Below, in pieces: positions 10,801 to 22,263 of a DNA stretch of 64,000 nucleotides. A program made the translations under genes and the position numbers. The DNA is from Gonium pectorale. Lineage: Eukaryota > Chlorophyta > Chlorophyceae > Chlamydomonadales > Volvocaceae. The stretch covers positions 2,866,059-2,930,058 of the forward strand of contig LSYV01000003.1 in assembly GCA_001584585.1 (NCBI GenBank). The letters run 5' to 3'. The notes under the pieces were generated by a model, which did no database searches, had not been told where the DNA came from, and saw only the letters and a program-made list of their open reading frames with translations. The stretch's first letter is position 1; the number at the start of each line of letters is the position of its first letter.

Positions 10801-11355
10801 AGAAAGTAAAACAAGAAACAGAAGGGCACATGTGCTGTGCATGTGCTGCCGGATGGCCTTGTAGCCGGGGTGCTTTACTTGGCACGGAGGGGGATCATGA
10901 ACTGGAGTCCAGCAAGTTATGATCGGCGTAGCAGGTGCTTTCAGCCAGTGCCGTCTGCCTGCGTGTGGCGCTAGCCGGCTGGTGGGCGGGCTAATGAAGG
11001 TGGAGAACGGAAGCAAGGCGAATTGGTTTGCCTCTGCAAGCGACCATGCAGCTGGCCGGAACTGCGCTACCTACCGCCGTACGGTCTTCCTTTTTCCCTT
11101 TAAACAATAGGACATCGTTGCTTACAATATCTCCCAGTCACTCCATTTCGCCATTCCCTCCTATTCCTTCCTCTTGTCGTTTTGTGCTGTACGTTGCTCG
11201 TTCGGCTCTCCTCTGGTTTAGTGCAAGCCCCCTCACTTTCCTATTGCTACTGGTCGCGCGCTAGGAACCTTGCCTCCCCTTTGCTGCCGTTGTCGACGCT
11301 ACCCTTGCTCCTCCGGCATCGCTTCTGGTGCTGGTGTCAGTCCCTGATGCTCACC
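10801..11355. other. Intergenic, likely 5' region of the small ORF
   Basis: No gene recognised. From about 11085 the + strand becomes strongly pyrimidine-rich, which fits a promoter or 5' UTR for the ORF at 11457. This is inference only. Confidence 0.4.
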
Positions 11356-11456
11356 GTAAGTGCGCACTGCTTAGGCTCTAGCACTGGAAGCTTTAGAATG
11401 CTGGCTTGCTGCGCACTCCGGGCTGATTCGAGTTGTTTGTTGCAGGCGAATAAATC

Positions 11457-11759
11457 ATGAACTTCAAGACAGTCAAGGCCATAGCTGGCCCTGCCAGCGT
11501 CATAATCGGGTCCGGGCTCCTTGCGTTGGCCATCATCGTCGCCGCTGACAAGTTCGTCGTCGCCGCTGACAAGTTCGGGAGTCATCTGGAGAGCGGCGCA
11601 GACAAGCTCGGCGACCATATCAAGATGGGCCTGAAGGACGGGCTGGAGTCGCACATGGCTGCAGAGGGCGCTGGCAAGGACCTGCACCTGAATGACATGC
11701 AGGTTTTCAGCACAGCAATGCGGGAAAGCAAACCATGGATCACCTTCTTCGGATGGTAG
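11457..11759 (+). CDS. Small predicted membrane protein, 100 aa, unknown function
   Basis: An intact single-exon ORF of 100 codons starts at ATAAATCATG. A good intron lies just before it in the presumed 5' UTR (donor GTAAGT at 11356, acceptor TTGTTGCAG ending at 11445), which supports real transcription. Residues about 12-30 are hydrophobic (ASVIIGSGLLALAIIVAA), so a single membrane segment or signal anchor is likely. Next comes a tandem peptide duplication (AADKFVVAADKF) and an amphipathic stretch of the type DKFGSHLESGADKLGDHIKM. The C-terminus is aromatic (PWITFFGW). I recognise no family. The amphipathic repeats suggest membrane association, but no function can be given. Confidence 0.5.
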   Translation: MNFKTVKAIAGPASVIIGSGLLALAIIVAADKFVVAADKFGSHLESGADKLGDHIKMGLKDGLESHMAAEGAGKDLHLNDMQVFSTAMRESKPWITFFGW

Positions 11760-11904
11760 CACGGGTCGACAGCGGGTTCACGGTAGCAGCGTGCGTCGGC
11801 GGGTACACATGACCGGATAATGAACACTTGCGACCCTGAGCGTTTGATACTGCATGCACTGTTAAATATGTGCATTAGCCACGACCTGCATGTGATTCAT
11901 GTAC

Positions 11905-11971
<67 letters not shown>

Positions 11972-12003
11972 CATGATCATGATGATGATGGTATTGATGA
12001 TGG
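11905..12003. repeat. (TGA)n microsatellite
   Basis: Twenty-two perfect TGA units at 11905-11970 are followed by an imperfect continuation to about 12003. It lies in the 3' flank of the small ORF. Frames through it are poly-Met or poly-Asp artefacts. Confidence 0.95.
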
Positions 12004-13034
12004 CAATGTGTTCTTTGCCATGATGTGCTCATCAACGCATATGCCGTACCTTTTCATGAGCCTTCTTTTGGTTTGGCATCTGCGTTAGCCATGTTAGCCA
12101 TGTTAGTCTGCACAGTCCTGTGGTGCGCTGCAAAACCCCCATTTGCAGTAGTCATTGGCGAAGGAGAGTGTGGGGCAAAGCTTCGGGCGGTGTCTTGGTG
12201 TCTTGGACCACCCGAAGGCCGGCCTGGCCGATCAAGGGCCACCGGCGGATCGTGTAACGGCCCGCGTCTGTATTACGCTTGCCGTATTCTGTTACAGCCT
12301 TACACAAGCACCAAGCCATGCTGTAGTTGCCAGTTCCGTACCCATTTCGGTTTGGCCAGGGAGTGGTCTTTTTGTCAATGGCTTCCGCATCAGGGGCAGG
12401 AAAGGATCCACTGAGAGTCATATTGTGGTTGGGTGGGCTGAGGAGTCCAAAGTGGGGAGTGGGTGAGGAGGGGTTGGAACCTGGTCGTAACGTGGTCGTT
12501 GCCGGGTCAAACTGTGATGCAATCCCTGTCATCGCGACAGCACACGTATGAAGCAATCGACCATCATACTAGAAGCACAAAGTTCTGCAGCTTAGTTGTA
12601 GAGCTAGTATAGCCCGCAATCTTTCGGTCACCATTCACTACAGCATAAGCAGTGCAAACTGAGTACAGGCAATGCGTTGCACAATTGGGCGCGCGCCTGA
12701 CGGACAACGGCGGACAATGTCGGTGAGCGGGACGCTTAGCCCTGCTATTATGCTATGCGTGCAGAATGCTCTTCAATTGCGTAATAATGATATTGTGCGT
12801 GTGCGGGAGAGTCCACACTCGCGACCCGTGGGGCTCTGCCCTGGTTCCTGAGCGCCTGCTGGCGCCCACACATCCTCCGTGCTGGGAGGCCCACACTCGG
12901 TCCCATCCCTTCGTTCCCCCCAGCCCCCTGCTTCAAGGCCGCTTTGTGCACCTCCACTTCCCAACGACTCCACTTTGAGATGCCAGCTCCACGGCTCGCT
13001 CTAGCTTTCCTGCGAAATCTCTAGCCTTTCACCG
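12004..13034. other. Intergenic, no gene recognised
   Basis: About 1 kb with short open frames on both strands and no family motif. The right end must contain the SDR promoter and 5' UTR. A GC palindrome (GGGCGCGCGCC) lies near 12688. Nothing else notable was seen. Confidence 0.4.
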
Positions 13035-15747
13035 ATGGATCCCGGGGCGCCAGCCCGAAGCGTAACGCCGCGCAGCGTGGGCCCCACCTTCAGCGCCAGC
13101 ACCAGCGCTGCCACCGCTCATTCACATGGCGCCAGCGGCGCCACCGGCGCCGCCGTTACCCCTCCGCGGCCGTCGCCCGCCCCGGCCGCCACCATACGAC
13201 GCGCCCTAATCACCGGCGGCTGCGGCTTCCTAGGCCTCCGCCTGGCCGCCAAGCTGGCGGCGGAGGGCATGGAGACGGTGCTCCTGGATCTCGCGCCCCC
13301 GAAGCAGCCCCTCCCGCGCGGCGCTACCTTCTTCGCCGGCAGCGTCGCCGACGCGGCAGCTGTAGACGCTGCATTCGTGCATGCCTCCGCCGGCGCCGCC
13401 AGCGGGCTGGACGCGGTGTTCCACGTGGCGTCGTACGGCATGTCGGGTCGTGAGCTCCGGAACCGCGGGCTGATCTGGGCTGTCAACGTGGGCGGCACGC
13501 GGCACGTGCTGGACGCGTGCGTGCGCCACGGCGTGCCGCGCCTGGTCTATGTGTCCACCGTCAACACCATCTGGGTCGGCAGGTGGGGGCGCTGCCGCTC
13601 GGCCACTGTGCAGGGGCCGTCGAGCTGCTGGCTGCGGTGTAGGTGCAGGTGCCGTGCACGCGGTGATGTAGGCGTGGGGCTAGGCTGGCCGGGCGGGTGA
13701 CGGTCGGGCACACGCAGGTGATGTTTGCTGGTGATGCTGCAGTCAGTCTGGGGATGGGGCATAAGCCAGGTGAAGAGAGCTCATGGCCAGCGCAGCGCCG
13801 GCGCACTCCGCAGCTGCAGCTGTTGCGGCAGGCGGACCGTTCCGTCTGGCGCTGCCTGGGGCAATGGTCAAGGAGAGGCAACTGCCGTCGCTTCGCCGGG
13901 GCTGTCCCGCAGGCCAATTCTGGGCGACGACGAGTCTGCACCCTACCCGCCCGAGACCGCCTACAAGGACCCCTACAGTGCCACCAAGGCGGCGGCGGAG
14001 AAGATGGTCATTGCAGCCAATGGCACGCCGCTGCAGACACCGCCGCTGCCGCTGCCTTCTTGGGCGAAGGACCCGGGGCAGGGCGGTGCGGCAGCCACCG
14101 CGGCAGCCATCTCGCCTACCGCAGGGATCGGGGCTATCCCCGCAGGTGGACAGCCCTGCAGCCAAGGCGGCGCTGCTGCCGCCACGGCAGCAGCAGCCGT
14201 CGCGCGGGAGCCGTCGCTAGCGCAGGGTCCTGAGCGGGAGGGGGGGCCACGCGGCGGGCCAGAGCCTGGCCTCGCAGGGTCGACCCAGCTGCAGCTCGCT
14301 GGGTCCGTCAGACGGCAACAAGCTGCCGCCCCCACCCCCGCGGGTGCTGCACACCTGCGCGGTTCGCTCCAGCGGTATCTGGGGCCCGGGCGAGACGCGG
14401 CACCAGCCCCGGGTCATCCGCATGGTGCGGGCAGGACTATTCGTGGCCACATTCGGAGACCCCCAGGGACTGGTCGACTGGTGAGGGGGCAGGCGGGCGG
14501 AGCGCGTCGCCCCGAAAACGGGGACAGAGCGATCGAGGGCATCGAGCTGAAAGTAGGGCAGACCACAATATTGTCCTACCATGTTGTCCTTTCCTGTGTA
14601 CTTAAGTAGGCAAGGCAGCACATCAGGCCTGCCTTGCGCGCATGCCGCGCCGTGCACCGCCACAGCACGCTGGTAGTGTGGGAGAAGGGCAGTCTCCTCA
14701 CAGGCAGCGCATGCGGCCTTGAATTGTGTGGGGCTCATTCCGCTCTAATGTCGTGGTTCGCAGGATCCACGTGGAGAACCTGGTGCAGTTGCTCGCGCTG
14801 GCGGAGCGGGGGCTTCGCGCCCCCGCCATACCCCGAGATGAAAGCCCTGGGGACGAGCAGCAACAGGCAGCAGAGCACGAGGACGACGAGGCGAACAGCC
14901 GCCCGCAGGGCGCCGGCGCCTCCAACGCAGCCAGGGTAGAGGTGGTGGCGGAGCGGGAGGGGCCGGTGGCTGCCGGCCAGGTGTACTACGCCTCGGATGG
15001 CTCACCCATCAACAACTTTGATCATGTGAGCGCCACAGCGTGCGGCGGGCTGTGCGTGGCAGCCGGGAGAGTCAAGTTGCAGGATCTTTGGAGGCGCCCA
15101 GCCAGCATTGGTGCTGGCCGGTGTGTGCGGCAATGCACCCGTGTCTGCGGTATGCAGACAGGGGGTCAGGCCCAGGGTACTGACGTGGCCGTGGCCCTCT
15201 TGCTAAGGGGAGGGCTCGGCGCTGGGGGAAGGACTAGTATCCCGCTCTTAAGGGTACAAGCCGGTCCCGCCCTGTTTCTCCAGCCGTTTCTTGCGCCCTC
15301 GGCCTACCCCCCGCAACCCTGGCGCAGTTCAAGCCCATTATCGTCGGCCTCGGCTACCGCTACCCCTCTCTGAACATGCCGTACGCCGTTATGTACGGCA
15401 TCGCGGCGCTGATCGAGTACGGGTGGCCGCTGCTGCGCTACATTGTCAACGACCCCCCGCTCACCCGCATGGAGGTCGGCAAGTGCGCCGTGCCGCACTG
15501 GTTTAGCATTGGCAAGGCTCGCCGGGAGCTGGGCTACGCGCCGGCCGTGTACGATCGGGCGGAGGTGGTGGAGCATATGCGGGCGGAGGGCTGGGCGGCG
15601 GGAGGCAAGGCGGGGCCGTGGGAGGTGCGGCTGCTGGGCATGCGCTTGAGCAGCGGGGTGCTGCTGGCGCTCGTGGTGCTGCTCTTGGCGGCGGCGGCTG
15701 CGGCGGTGCTGCATGGGACGCAGGGTAGCGCTGCGCACAGCGGTTGA
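13035..15747 (+). CDS. Extended short-chain dehydrogenase/reductase (3-beta-HSD/SDR42E-like), membrane anchored
   Basis: Five exons fit: 13035-13582, 13913-14085 (or to 14145), 14312-14480, 14764-15025 and 15328-15747, giving 523 (or 543) residues. After an Ala/Ser/Pro-rich N-terminus comes the Rossmann motif ALITGGCGFLGLRLA (TGxxGxxG), then VFHVASYG, LVYVSTVNTIWVG and the catalytic YSATK (YxxxK). CAVRSSGIWGPGE, WIHVENLVQLL and SDGSPINNFDH are signature blocks of the 3-beta-HSD/SDR42E branch. The C-terminus carries one hydrophobic segment (LSSGVLLALVVLLLAAAAAA), so ER or membrane anchoring is likely. Family members oxidise or reduce sterol-type or sugar substrates with NAD(P); the substrate here is unknown. 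A low-complexity insert sits at the exon 2/3 border, and a charged linker in exon 4. The gene converges with IspD. Confidence 0.85.
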
Positions 15748-15791
15748 CCGCCTGTCGGCCAGTGGCGTGCGTCGTGCATGGTGCGATGTGA

Positions 15792-15796
15792 TGTAA
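15792..15796 (+). promoter_or_regulatory. TGTAA 3'-end signal of the SDR gene
   Basis: A TGTAA pentamer lies 45 nt after the SDR stop codon, in the position expected of a volvocine polyadenylation signal. Confidence 0.55.
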
Positions 15797-15924
15797 ACAC
15801 GCACGCGAAGCAGCACATGGGTCACCCGTGAAGGGGCCGCGGCAAAACCCTGGCCGCCTGGGCTCCTGCGCACGCGTACGGGCATTATTCTCGTGGCACT
15901 GCCGGGTCCCACCCTGCCAAACAG

Positions 15925-16067
15925 TACCATGTCAGGTGCAAACGTACCACATGCCATGTAACGTGGGAGACATGTCTTCAAGATCTATTACCTCTCAACC
16001 AAGCCGCCAGAATGGATTCACGACATGGCTCACGGAACCCATAGAATGCAACCCGTAGGCAGACTGA
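15925..16067 (+). repeat. Dispersed repeat B, copy 2
   Basis: Counterpart of 10665-10800 (shared ACATGGCTC.CGGAACCCATA and a GGCAGACTG end), located 180 bp downstream of the SDR gene. Confidence 0.6.
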
Positions 16068-16537
16068 TGACTCAGGAGCCGCAGTAACTCCTGGAATACG
16101 GTAATGCGCTCGTCCGTTCTCATTCGTTGTCCCAAGAGACCCCGCCGATGACTGCAATGGCTTCAAGGCCAAGGCCGTCTGACCCCACGCCAACTGATTG
16201 CACCAACCGCCAATACCGGCAACTGCCAGGGGCAACATCAGCACACGCGCTCTGGCAAGTCCCACACGGTAGTCGCGTGGCGGCCCGCAATCGGCACCCA
16301 ACGTCATTACTCACACCACACCTCCCCAGTCCCCACACATACCGCATCTAAACAGCCATCCACTCCCAGGCAATGCGCCATCGTCCGGCCGCTCGCCTCG
16401 CCACTTGCCGCCACACCTCACACCCCCTTCTGCACAAGCTCCAGGCCATCCCCTGCATCCACGATACATTTAACACCCCGAGGCGTCTAACCGCCACCCT
16501 ACTTTCCGCCGAGGTGACCCCGCGGTGGCCGAGGCGC

Positions 16538-17497
16538 CTACGCCGCGACCGCCTGCTTGGCAGCGGCGGCGGCAGCCGCCTCGGCACGCTCCTCTAGGAA
16601 CTTCTCCGCCACCGCCATGTCGTCCGGCGTGGTGACCTTAATGTTCGTGTACGCACCGGGCGTGATCTTGACCGGCTTGCCCATGGCCTCGATGATGGAC
16701 ACATCGTCCGTCACCTCGAGGTTCTCACGCTTCACCAGGTCGAAGCCGGCGCGCAGCAGCTCGGGCCGGATGCACTGCGGCGTCTGCACCTCCCACAGCT
16801 TGGACCGCTGGAGTGTCTTGATGACGGTAAGGTCCTTGTCGACCTCCTTAATCGTGGGCTTGACCTGCACGCCCAGCACGGCCGCGCCGACCGCCAAGCC
16901 ATCCGCCATGCACTTGGCGGCATCCTCGGCCGTCACCAGTGGCCGCGCCGAGTCGTGGACGGCCACTATGGCAGCGCCGGCATCGACCTGCTGCAGTCCG
17001 TTGAAGACGGAGTCCTGGCGCTCCGGCCCCGGCAGCGCCCATTTGAGCTTGAGGTGGGGCGGGAGCCCGGGGAAGCGCTTCTCAAACACGTCGCGCCACG
17101 AGGGGTCGCACACGATCACAATCTCGCCAACCTCGGGCATACGAGCGAACGTCTCCAGCGAGTACGTGGCGATGGGCTGGCCGCGCAAGTCGAGGTACTG
17201 CTTTGGGATGGCCGCGCCCATGCGCTTGCCCACTCCGCCGGCAAGGAGCACGACGGAAACGGAGCCCTTCTCAAGACCACCGGGAGCATTGCTGCTGGCC
17301 CGCACGACAAGCGTAGCGCGCCTGTCGCGTGCAAGCGACGAGCGATGGGCGTGTTGGGTCAACACGCCAGTCGAGCGCGCATGCGTGAAGGGAGCAACAT
17401 AGAATCTACCCGAGCTCGAATTGAGACGAAGCTGGAAGGGCAGCGACTGATCGCGCGCAGCACTGCAGCGCTGAGCTGTGCGTTTGGCTTGCAACAT
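16538..17497 (-). CDS. ispD: 2-C-methyl-D-erythritol 4-phosphate cytidylyltransferase, plastid
   Basis: Intronless 319-residue ORF. Residues ~1-66 are a basic, Ser/Ala-rich leader poor in acidic residues, typical of a chloroplast transit peptide. The mature enzyme shows the nucleotide-binding loop [18 protein letters not shown] (residues 84-101, with the Arg and Lys that hold CTP phosphates), [12 protein letters not shown] (179-189), [11 protein letters not shown] (238-248) and [10 protein letters not shown] (261-270). All are diagnostic of IspD. It converts MEP plus CTP to CDP-methylerythritol, the third step of the plastid isoprenoid (MEP) pathway that feeds carotenoids, phytol and quinones. 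The C-terminal tail is poly-Ala. Length matches the family plus leader. The lack of introns contrasts with almost every other gene here. Identification is very confident. Confidence 0.96.
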   Translation of the reverse strand: MLQAKRTAQRCSAARDQSLPFQLRLNSSSGRFYVAPFTHARSTGVLTQHAHRSSLARDRRATLVVRASSNAPGGLEKGSVSVVLLAGGVGKRMGAAIPKQYLDLRGQPIATYSLETFARMPEVGEIVIVCDPSWRDVFEKRFPGLPPHLKLKWALPGPERQDSVFNGLQQVDAGAAIVAVHDSARPLVTAEDAAKCMADGLAVGAAVLGVQVKPTIKEVDKDLTVIKTLQRSKLWEVQTPQCIRPELLRAGFDLVKRENLEVTDDVSIIEAMGKPVKITPGAYTNIKVTTPDDMAVAEKFLEERAEAAAAAAAKQAVAA

Positions 17498-18562
17498 TTT
17501 GAAGACTAAAATATCCTACTATTAAATTGGGCTAATGGAGTGGGAGTGGAAAGCAGTTGCCGTACGGCTGTGTACGGCTTGTGTTTTCCAATGAAAGAAG
17601 CCATGACCACTGACAATTGGGAAGATGATGGGATCAGTGCAAAGGGGCCAGGGAGGCGCAATGGGACGTAACCTTTTCACGGTGCAGCAGTACATGCCTG
17701 CACACAACTGATCTTACTGTACTGTGCAAAAAGAGCTGACACACGCCCCCAGACATGTAGGGGTATTCTCTTGGGATGCGTTTCATGTGCGTGGTGTGCA
17801 GGGCTTCTTGCATCCTTACACGTCACTGCGCCAAGCGGAAACATACCGTAGTCGCCGTAGATGACGCCGGTCCCCAGGCATGCTAGCCCCAGTTGTGCAT
17901 ATTGTTGTAGAAGACAAAAGTTTCACACGCCATCGTGGTGCACCTGAGTGCACCTGCCAGCAAGAAGAGAGGAACATTACCAATCTAGGTAGCAACTGCT
18001 GGCACGAGCCATATCAAGACCAGCAAGGTAAGTAACTCTGCAATGAAACAACATACGGCATCCCCCGACGCGCCCCCACCTGGTTCAGACACGTGCACAT
18101 CGACGTGCGAGTCAAAAGAGGCCAGCGAATGCATGGTGCATAGGTCATTCGAACTTCCGTGCCAGAGGCCATGCGTGCACCTGCCCACGGGTCTGCAGCC
18201 CACTGCTACGTATCTCGTGAGGACAGGGCAATCAGGTTCCAATAAAAGCTACAGCATAAGCTTTCAAAGTGCCACCCTCACCGCTCGCCCCACACAACGT
18301 GTCCCCACGGCGGGGATGCATCAACAGGAACAGCACCCGAAAGGCCTTCCTTGCGCACTGCATTCGCGAGCCCATCTCACAGTAACACCCAAAGCCCTTG
18401 CAAATGCAGCCACGCCACCTGAAGCCCTTGCAAATGCAGCCACGCCACCCGAAGCCCTTGCAAATGCAGCCTCACCAGCGGCCATGCATGCCACCCTGCG
18501 CCCCAGCATGCATGTACACATGCACGCAACGCTGTCGCACGTGCTCAAAGCCTCTCCCGCCC
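17498..18562. other. Intergenic: IspD upstream region and WD40 gene 3' flank
   Basis: The left part should hold the IspD promoter and 5' UTR, and the right part the 3' UTR of the WD40 gene. An open frame on the + strand from 18043 runs through the 30-bp repeat but shows no domain. Nothing else recognised. Confidence 0.4.
18388..18476. repeat. 30-bp tandem repeat, three copies
   Basis: CCCTTGCAAATGCAGCCACG followed by CCACCTGAAG repeats three times almost perfectly, the last copy diverging after GCAGCC. It lies just beyond the WD40 gene's stop, on the opposite coding sense, and would translate as ALANAATPPE repeats if read on +. Confidence 0.85.
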
Positions 18563-21500
18563 TCACCACCGCCTCGCGGCCGGTGCCGTCTGCGGCCGGC
18601 GGCCAACGCTCCCCGTCCGCGCGCGCGCCCGCGCCGCCATGGCCGCCTGCTGCTCCTCCTCCTCCGCCGTCCGGCCGCCCTGCTCCCCAAACAAGCACGC
18701 CCAGTGGCGGTTGCCGCGCTGCTCATCCGGCGTGGGATACAGCACACGGCCCTCCCGCAGCGCGCGCGCCTCGCCGGGATGCGCCTGCTCCCACTTGATG
18801 GTGCTCTTGGCCACGGGCGAGTGGGAGTAGTGGGGCACCCAGATCCACATCCGCACCTCGTCGTCGCGGCCGGCCGTGGCGAGGGTGGTGCAGTCAGGGC
18901 TGAAGGCCACCGCGCTCACCTGCGGGCGGATGGGGCGAGCGGGGCGGGTGGGTAGCCCGAGTGAGATACCATGCGCATGTGCTCTTCAGGCGGGTGAAAC
19001 GGCGACGCTTGGCTTGGGCATGCACTGCAGCGACCCAGACAGGCCCGAAATGAGCATTACATTCTAATTTACACGCCGTCATGCCCCGTCCCGACGGGTA
19101 CGGCACCCGGGCAGCAGGCTGAGTTGGTGCACGAGGCAGCCGCAACCCACGTCCCCCACCGCCGGGCCTCTGCGTCAGGCACAGAAGAGTGTCCTCAGCG
19201 CTGCTCGCTCAACGGCAGGCTGGCTCGGTAAGATAACGCAGTTTGTGCCGGCATCCTCCGCTGGGCTCCAGCGGGCGAAGGGCGAGAGGGAGTGGCACGG
19301 CGGAGGACGGCGAGACCGAACCGTGTCCGGATGCAACGCGTGCTTGCACGGCCAGTACCCCAACCTCGACCAAGGGCCCGTGAGCTCCACGCCCGGACCC
19401 CATCCACGGCGGGCCCTCACCATCTCCCGGTGCCCCTGGAGCGACGCCAGCGGCAGCCCTGAGCCAATGTCCCACAGGCGGGCCAGGTGGTCGTACCCTC
19501 CGCTCATGATGGTGCTGCCGTCCGGGCTCACCGCGCAGCCCAGCACCCCAAACGCGCCCCCGTGCGCCGGGATGGCGGCCAACTGGTTGCCGTTGAGCAG
19601 GTCCCAGATGCGGAGGGACTGCATTGAGTGGAGTGTGGGCGGGGAGGCGGGGAGCCGGCAGAGATATGGGCGGGGCGGGGGGCTCAGGGCCAGGGCACGG
19701 TGCGGGATGGGTGCGCGCGGGGCGGGTCGCGAAGGTGCAAGGCGCGTTGCGGCGAACGCAGGGGAGGAGATAACGTGGCACGTGCGCTGCCCCTTAACCT
19801 GGCTCCCAAGCCATGCCTGCCTCTTGTTGGCCAGATGTCAAGCCCCAGTTCCACCCCTGCCACACTGTGCCGGCCCCAAGCGCGCCCCTTTGCCTATACC
19901 TCCATCTACAGGCAACTGGCGTCTTCAGTCGCTAGGCTCACGCAATGAGCCCCGGCAATCACCGCAACCACCGACCCTCAGGCCCACGGCCCTGGCCCAC
20001 GCCCGTGCCGGCCCCAGAGTCCGGCGGGCGATCGGTCCACCCACTTTGTCGTGACCGCCCGTGACCATCCAGGTGCCATCCGGGGACACCGCCATGCAGC
20101 TGACGGCGCCCTTGTGGCCCTGGAAGGGGGCGGGAGGCGGAGAAGATGAGGGCGGCTCAGGAGGCAATGGGGGCCACTCGGTCACAGCGCGGCCCGCAGC
20201 CCTACAAAGCAACCTTCGCCCTTGCAGCCCCTGCGTGCGGCAGGAGCCTATCCGCCACCACCACCTTCCCAAGCAACCGAACGAGTAACACTCCGCCGCC
20301 GGCATTCAAGTCCCCTTCAGGCAGGGCAGCACATTCGCCCACCCGCCGACCGCACGCCAAGCCGCAACCCAACCGCACCCGGAGCGTGCGCTTGCGCTCT
20401 CCAGTGGTGAAGTCCCAGACGAGCACGGCGCCGTCCGCGCCGGCGCTGAGGATCCGCTTGGCATTGGGCGTCACCGCCACAGCGTTAACTGCGGGGAAGC
20501 GTCACGGAGACAGACGTTCCGAGGGCGGCATGCATTACTGGCGGACTAGCGGGAGCAAGGCAGCTCTTTGGCTTCCTCCGTGGTAGTATGGGCGGCTTGA
20601 CGGCTGGCTGGTGCGGCGCGCGTCAGGCAGCGGATGGCTGTCCTCGGCGCTCCCCCGCCGTGCGAGGGAGCATCGGAAAGATAACGCAGTGTGTGCTGTC
20701 AGCATCATCCGCGCGGGCCAGGGCCAGCAGGGCGCAGCTGGAATACCACCGGCGCACAGCTGCCAGAAAGCGTGTGTGATAATGGGAGATGGCGGAGGGT
20801 GAGATGGTGGAAGTGGCACACCCGAGCAAGTGCGATCGTGCGACATAGGGTCCATACCGCAATACGGACGCCATCGCCCGTTCGCGTGCGCAGACGCCTC
20901 CCAGGCCCCGCAACCGGGTCTCACCTTCCTTGGCGTGCCCCCGCAGCGTCTCCATGCAGTAGCCCGTTGCCACGTCCCACACCCGGACTGTGGCGTCCGC
21001 GCTGCCGGTCACCAGGTACTTGGAGTCAGGGGTGACGGCCAGGCACAGCACGGGCTTGTGGTGCCGCCGGAGGACCTGCTGCACCACTCGCGCCATCGGG
21101 TGCGACCCATGGGTCGGGCCAGCGCCGGCGGAGGCAGCGGTCCCGCCAGCCAGGCTGAGGAGCGAATTGCTGGCCCGCAGCTTTGAGCGCTGGGCCGTGA
21201 GGGCTACGTTGTCGGCGCCGGCAGCGCGTATGATGCGCTTCGGCCCACCACCGGGGGACGGCGGGGGTTCTTGAGCGCCGTGGGACCAGTAGGACCCTGC
21301 CCCGGTGCAGATGCCAAACCCCATGGAGCGGTCCGCTTGCGCGGCGACTTTTGACTGGGATGTGGGGCGCTGGTCGTTGGTGGGGAGGTTGGTGGAGCTG
21401 AACCCGCCCGGCGGCGTCAGGGTGGGCGGCGCGTGCGGCGTCTGATCGGCCAGCGCGAGGCACTGCTCGAGCGACCACACCATGGCCGAGCAGTCATCGC

Positions 21501-22263
21501 CGCCCGAGCAGAGGAGGCGGCTGTCGGGCGTGAAGGCGACGCAGCGCACCAAGCCGCCGTGGCCGTCCAGGATCGCCCGGAGGCGGCCGGTCGGCACATC
21601 GTAGAGGCGTATGTCGCGCGACGCGGTGGCGAGCAAATCGCCCCTGGGACTGAACGTGACGCACGTCACCGGGTAGTTGTGACCGTTGTGGAGCTTGTGC
21701 TTTAGCGTGGCCTACGCGTGGGGGCGCGTGCGGGCTCAGACCCCAAAGTGCGAGAGCTCCCGACGGTCGCCGGAAGTCACGACCATGTACAACGCCAACC
21801 GTTTCAGCACCCAAACTCTCACCACCGACTCCGTCTTGCAGGCCGGCGGTCGCTGCTGCTGGTGCTCTGGGTTATGAGCAGCTCGAGTGTTCAGCCATCG
21901 CTGCCGGGGGGAAGAGTGGAACGAAACCGTGTTTGGGTATGTGCGCTACCGTAGGCATGCACGGTGCTGAGAAAGCGGCACACGATGTGCGCGAATATGA
22001 CTCATATGGGGGCGTTGCAGGAAACGCGAGTGCTTGCACAAATCGCGTATGGTCCCGCCCCCGACCAACCCAACAAGCTGGGGACAAGTACAATGCCATA
22101 TGTATTGAGCTATGAGTGACACGCGTCCAACCTGCATTGCCTGGTTGCGCAGCTCCCGCGTCCAACTTTTGCTTGGCACCCTGCCTCCACCTCCGCTGAC
22201 TGTCGCGTCATTGTGACTGCGGATTCGGGCCTCAGCCTCGTCATCTACATGCTGCTGAGGCAT
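18563..22263 (-). CDS. Seven-bladed WD40 repeat protein
   Basis: Six exons keep phase: 22132-22263, 20925-21711, 20379-20488, 20045-20119, 19421-19618 and 18563-18919, for 552 residues. Exon 1 gives MPQQHVDDEAEARIRSHND and onward, a polar N-terminus. Seven WD repeats follow, recognisable by GH...[structural core]...xD/xY endings: CVTFSPRGDLLATASRDIRL, CVAFTPDSRLLCSGGDD, CLAVTPDSKYLVTGSADATV, AVAVTPNAKRILSAGADGAV, CMAVSPDGTWMVTGGHDKSL, GCAVSPDGSTIMSGGYDHLA and AVAFSPDCTTLATAGRDDEV. That makes one complete beta-propeller, with a ~120-residue Gly/Ser/Pro-rich insertion between blades 2 and 3. The C-terminal ~80 residues are basic and Ala-rich. WD40 propellers are protein-interaction scaffolds; no specific ortholog can be named. 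The exon structure is strongly supported. Confidence 0.88.

Larger units (their letters stand above)
15748..16537. other. Convergent intergenic region, SDR to IspD
   Basis: This contains the SDR 3' UTR, the block shared with 7081-7113 and dispersed repeat B. No gene recognised; open frames here lack motifs. Confidence 0.5.

Noticed and set aside
11820..12023. Open frame with a run of methionines
   Set aside because: It is the (TGA)n microsatellite read in one frame, not a protein.
16557..17402. Long + strand open frame opposite IspD
   Set aside because: It is the complement of a strongly conserved enzyme; GC-rich codon bias keeps the antisense frame open, and its translation has no family motif.
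19245..20054. 269-codon + strand ORF opposite the WD40 gene
   Set aside because: Crosses confirmed minus-strand exons 4 and 5 and their splice sites; no domain.
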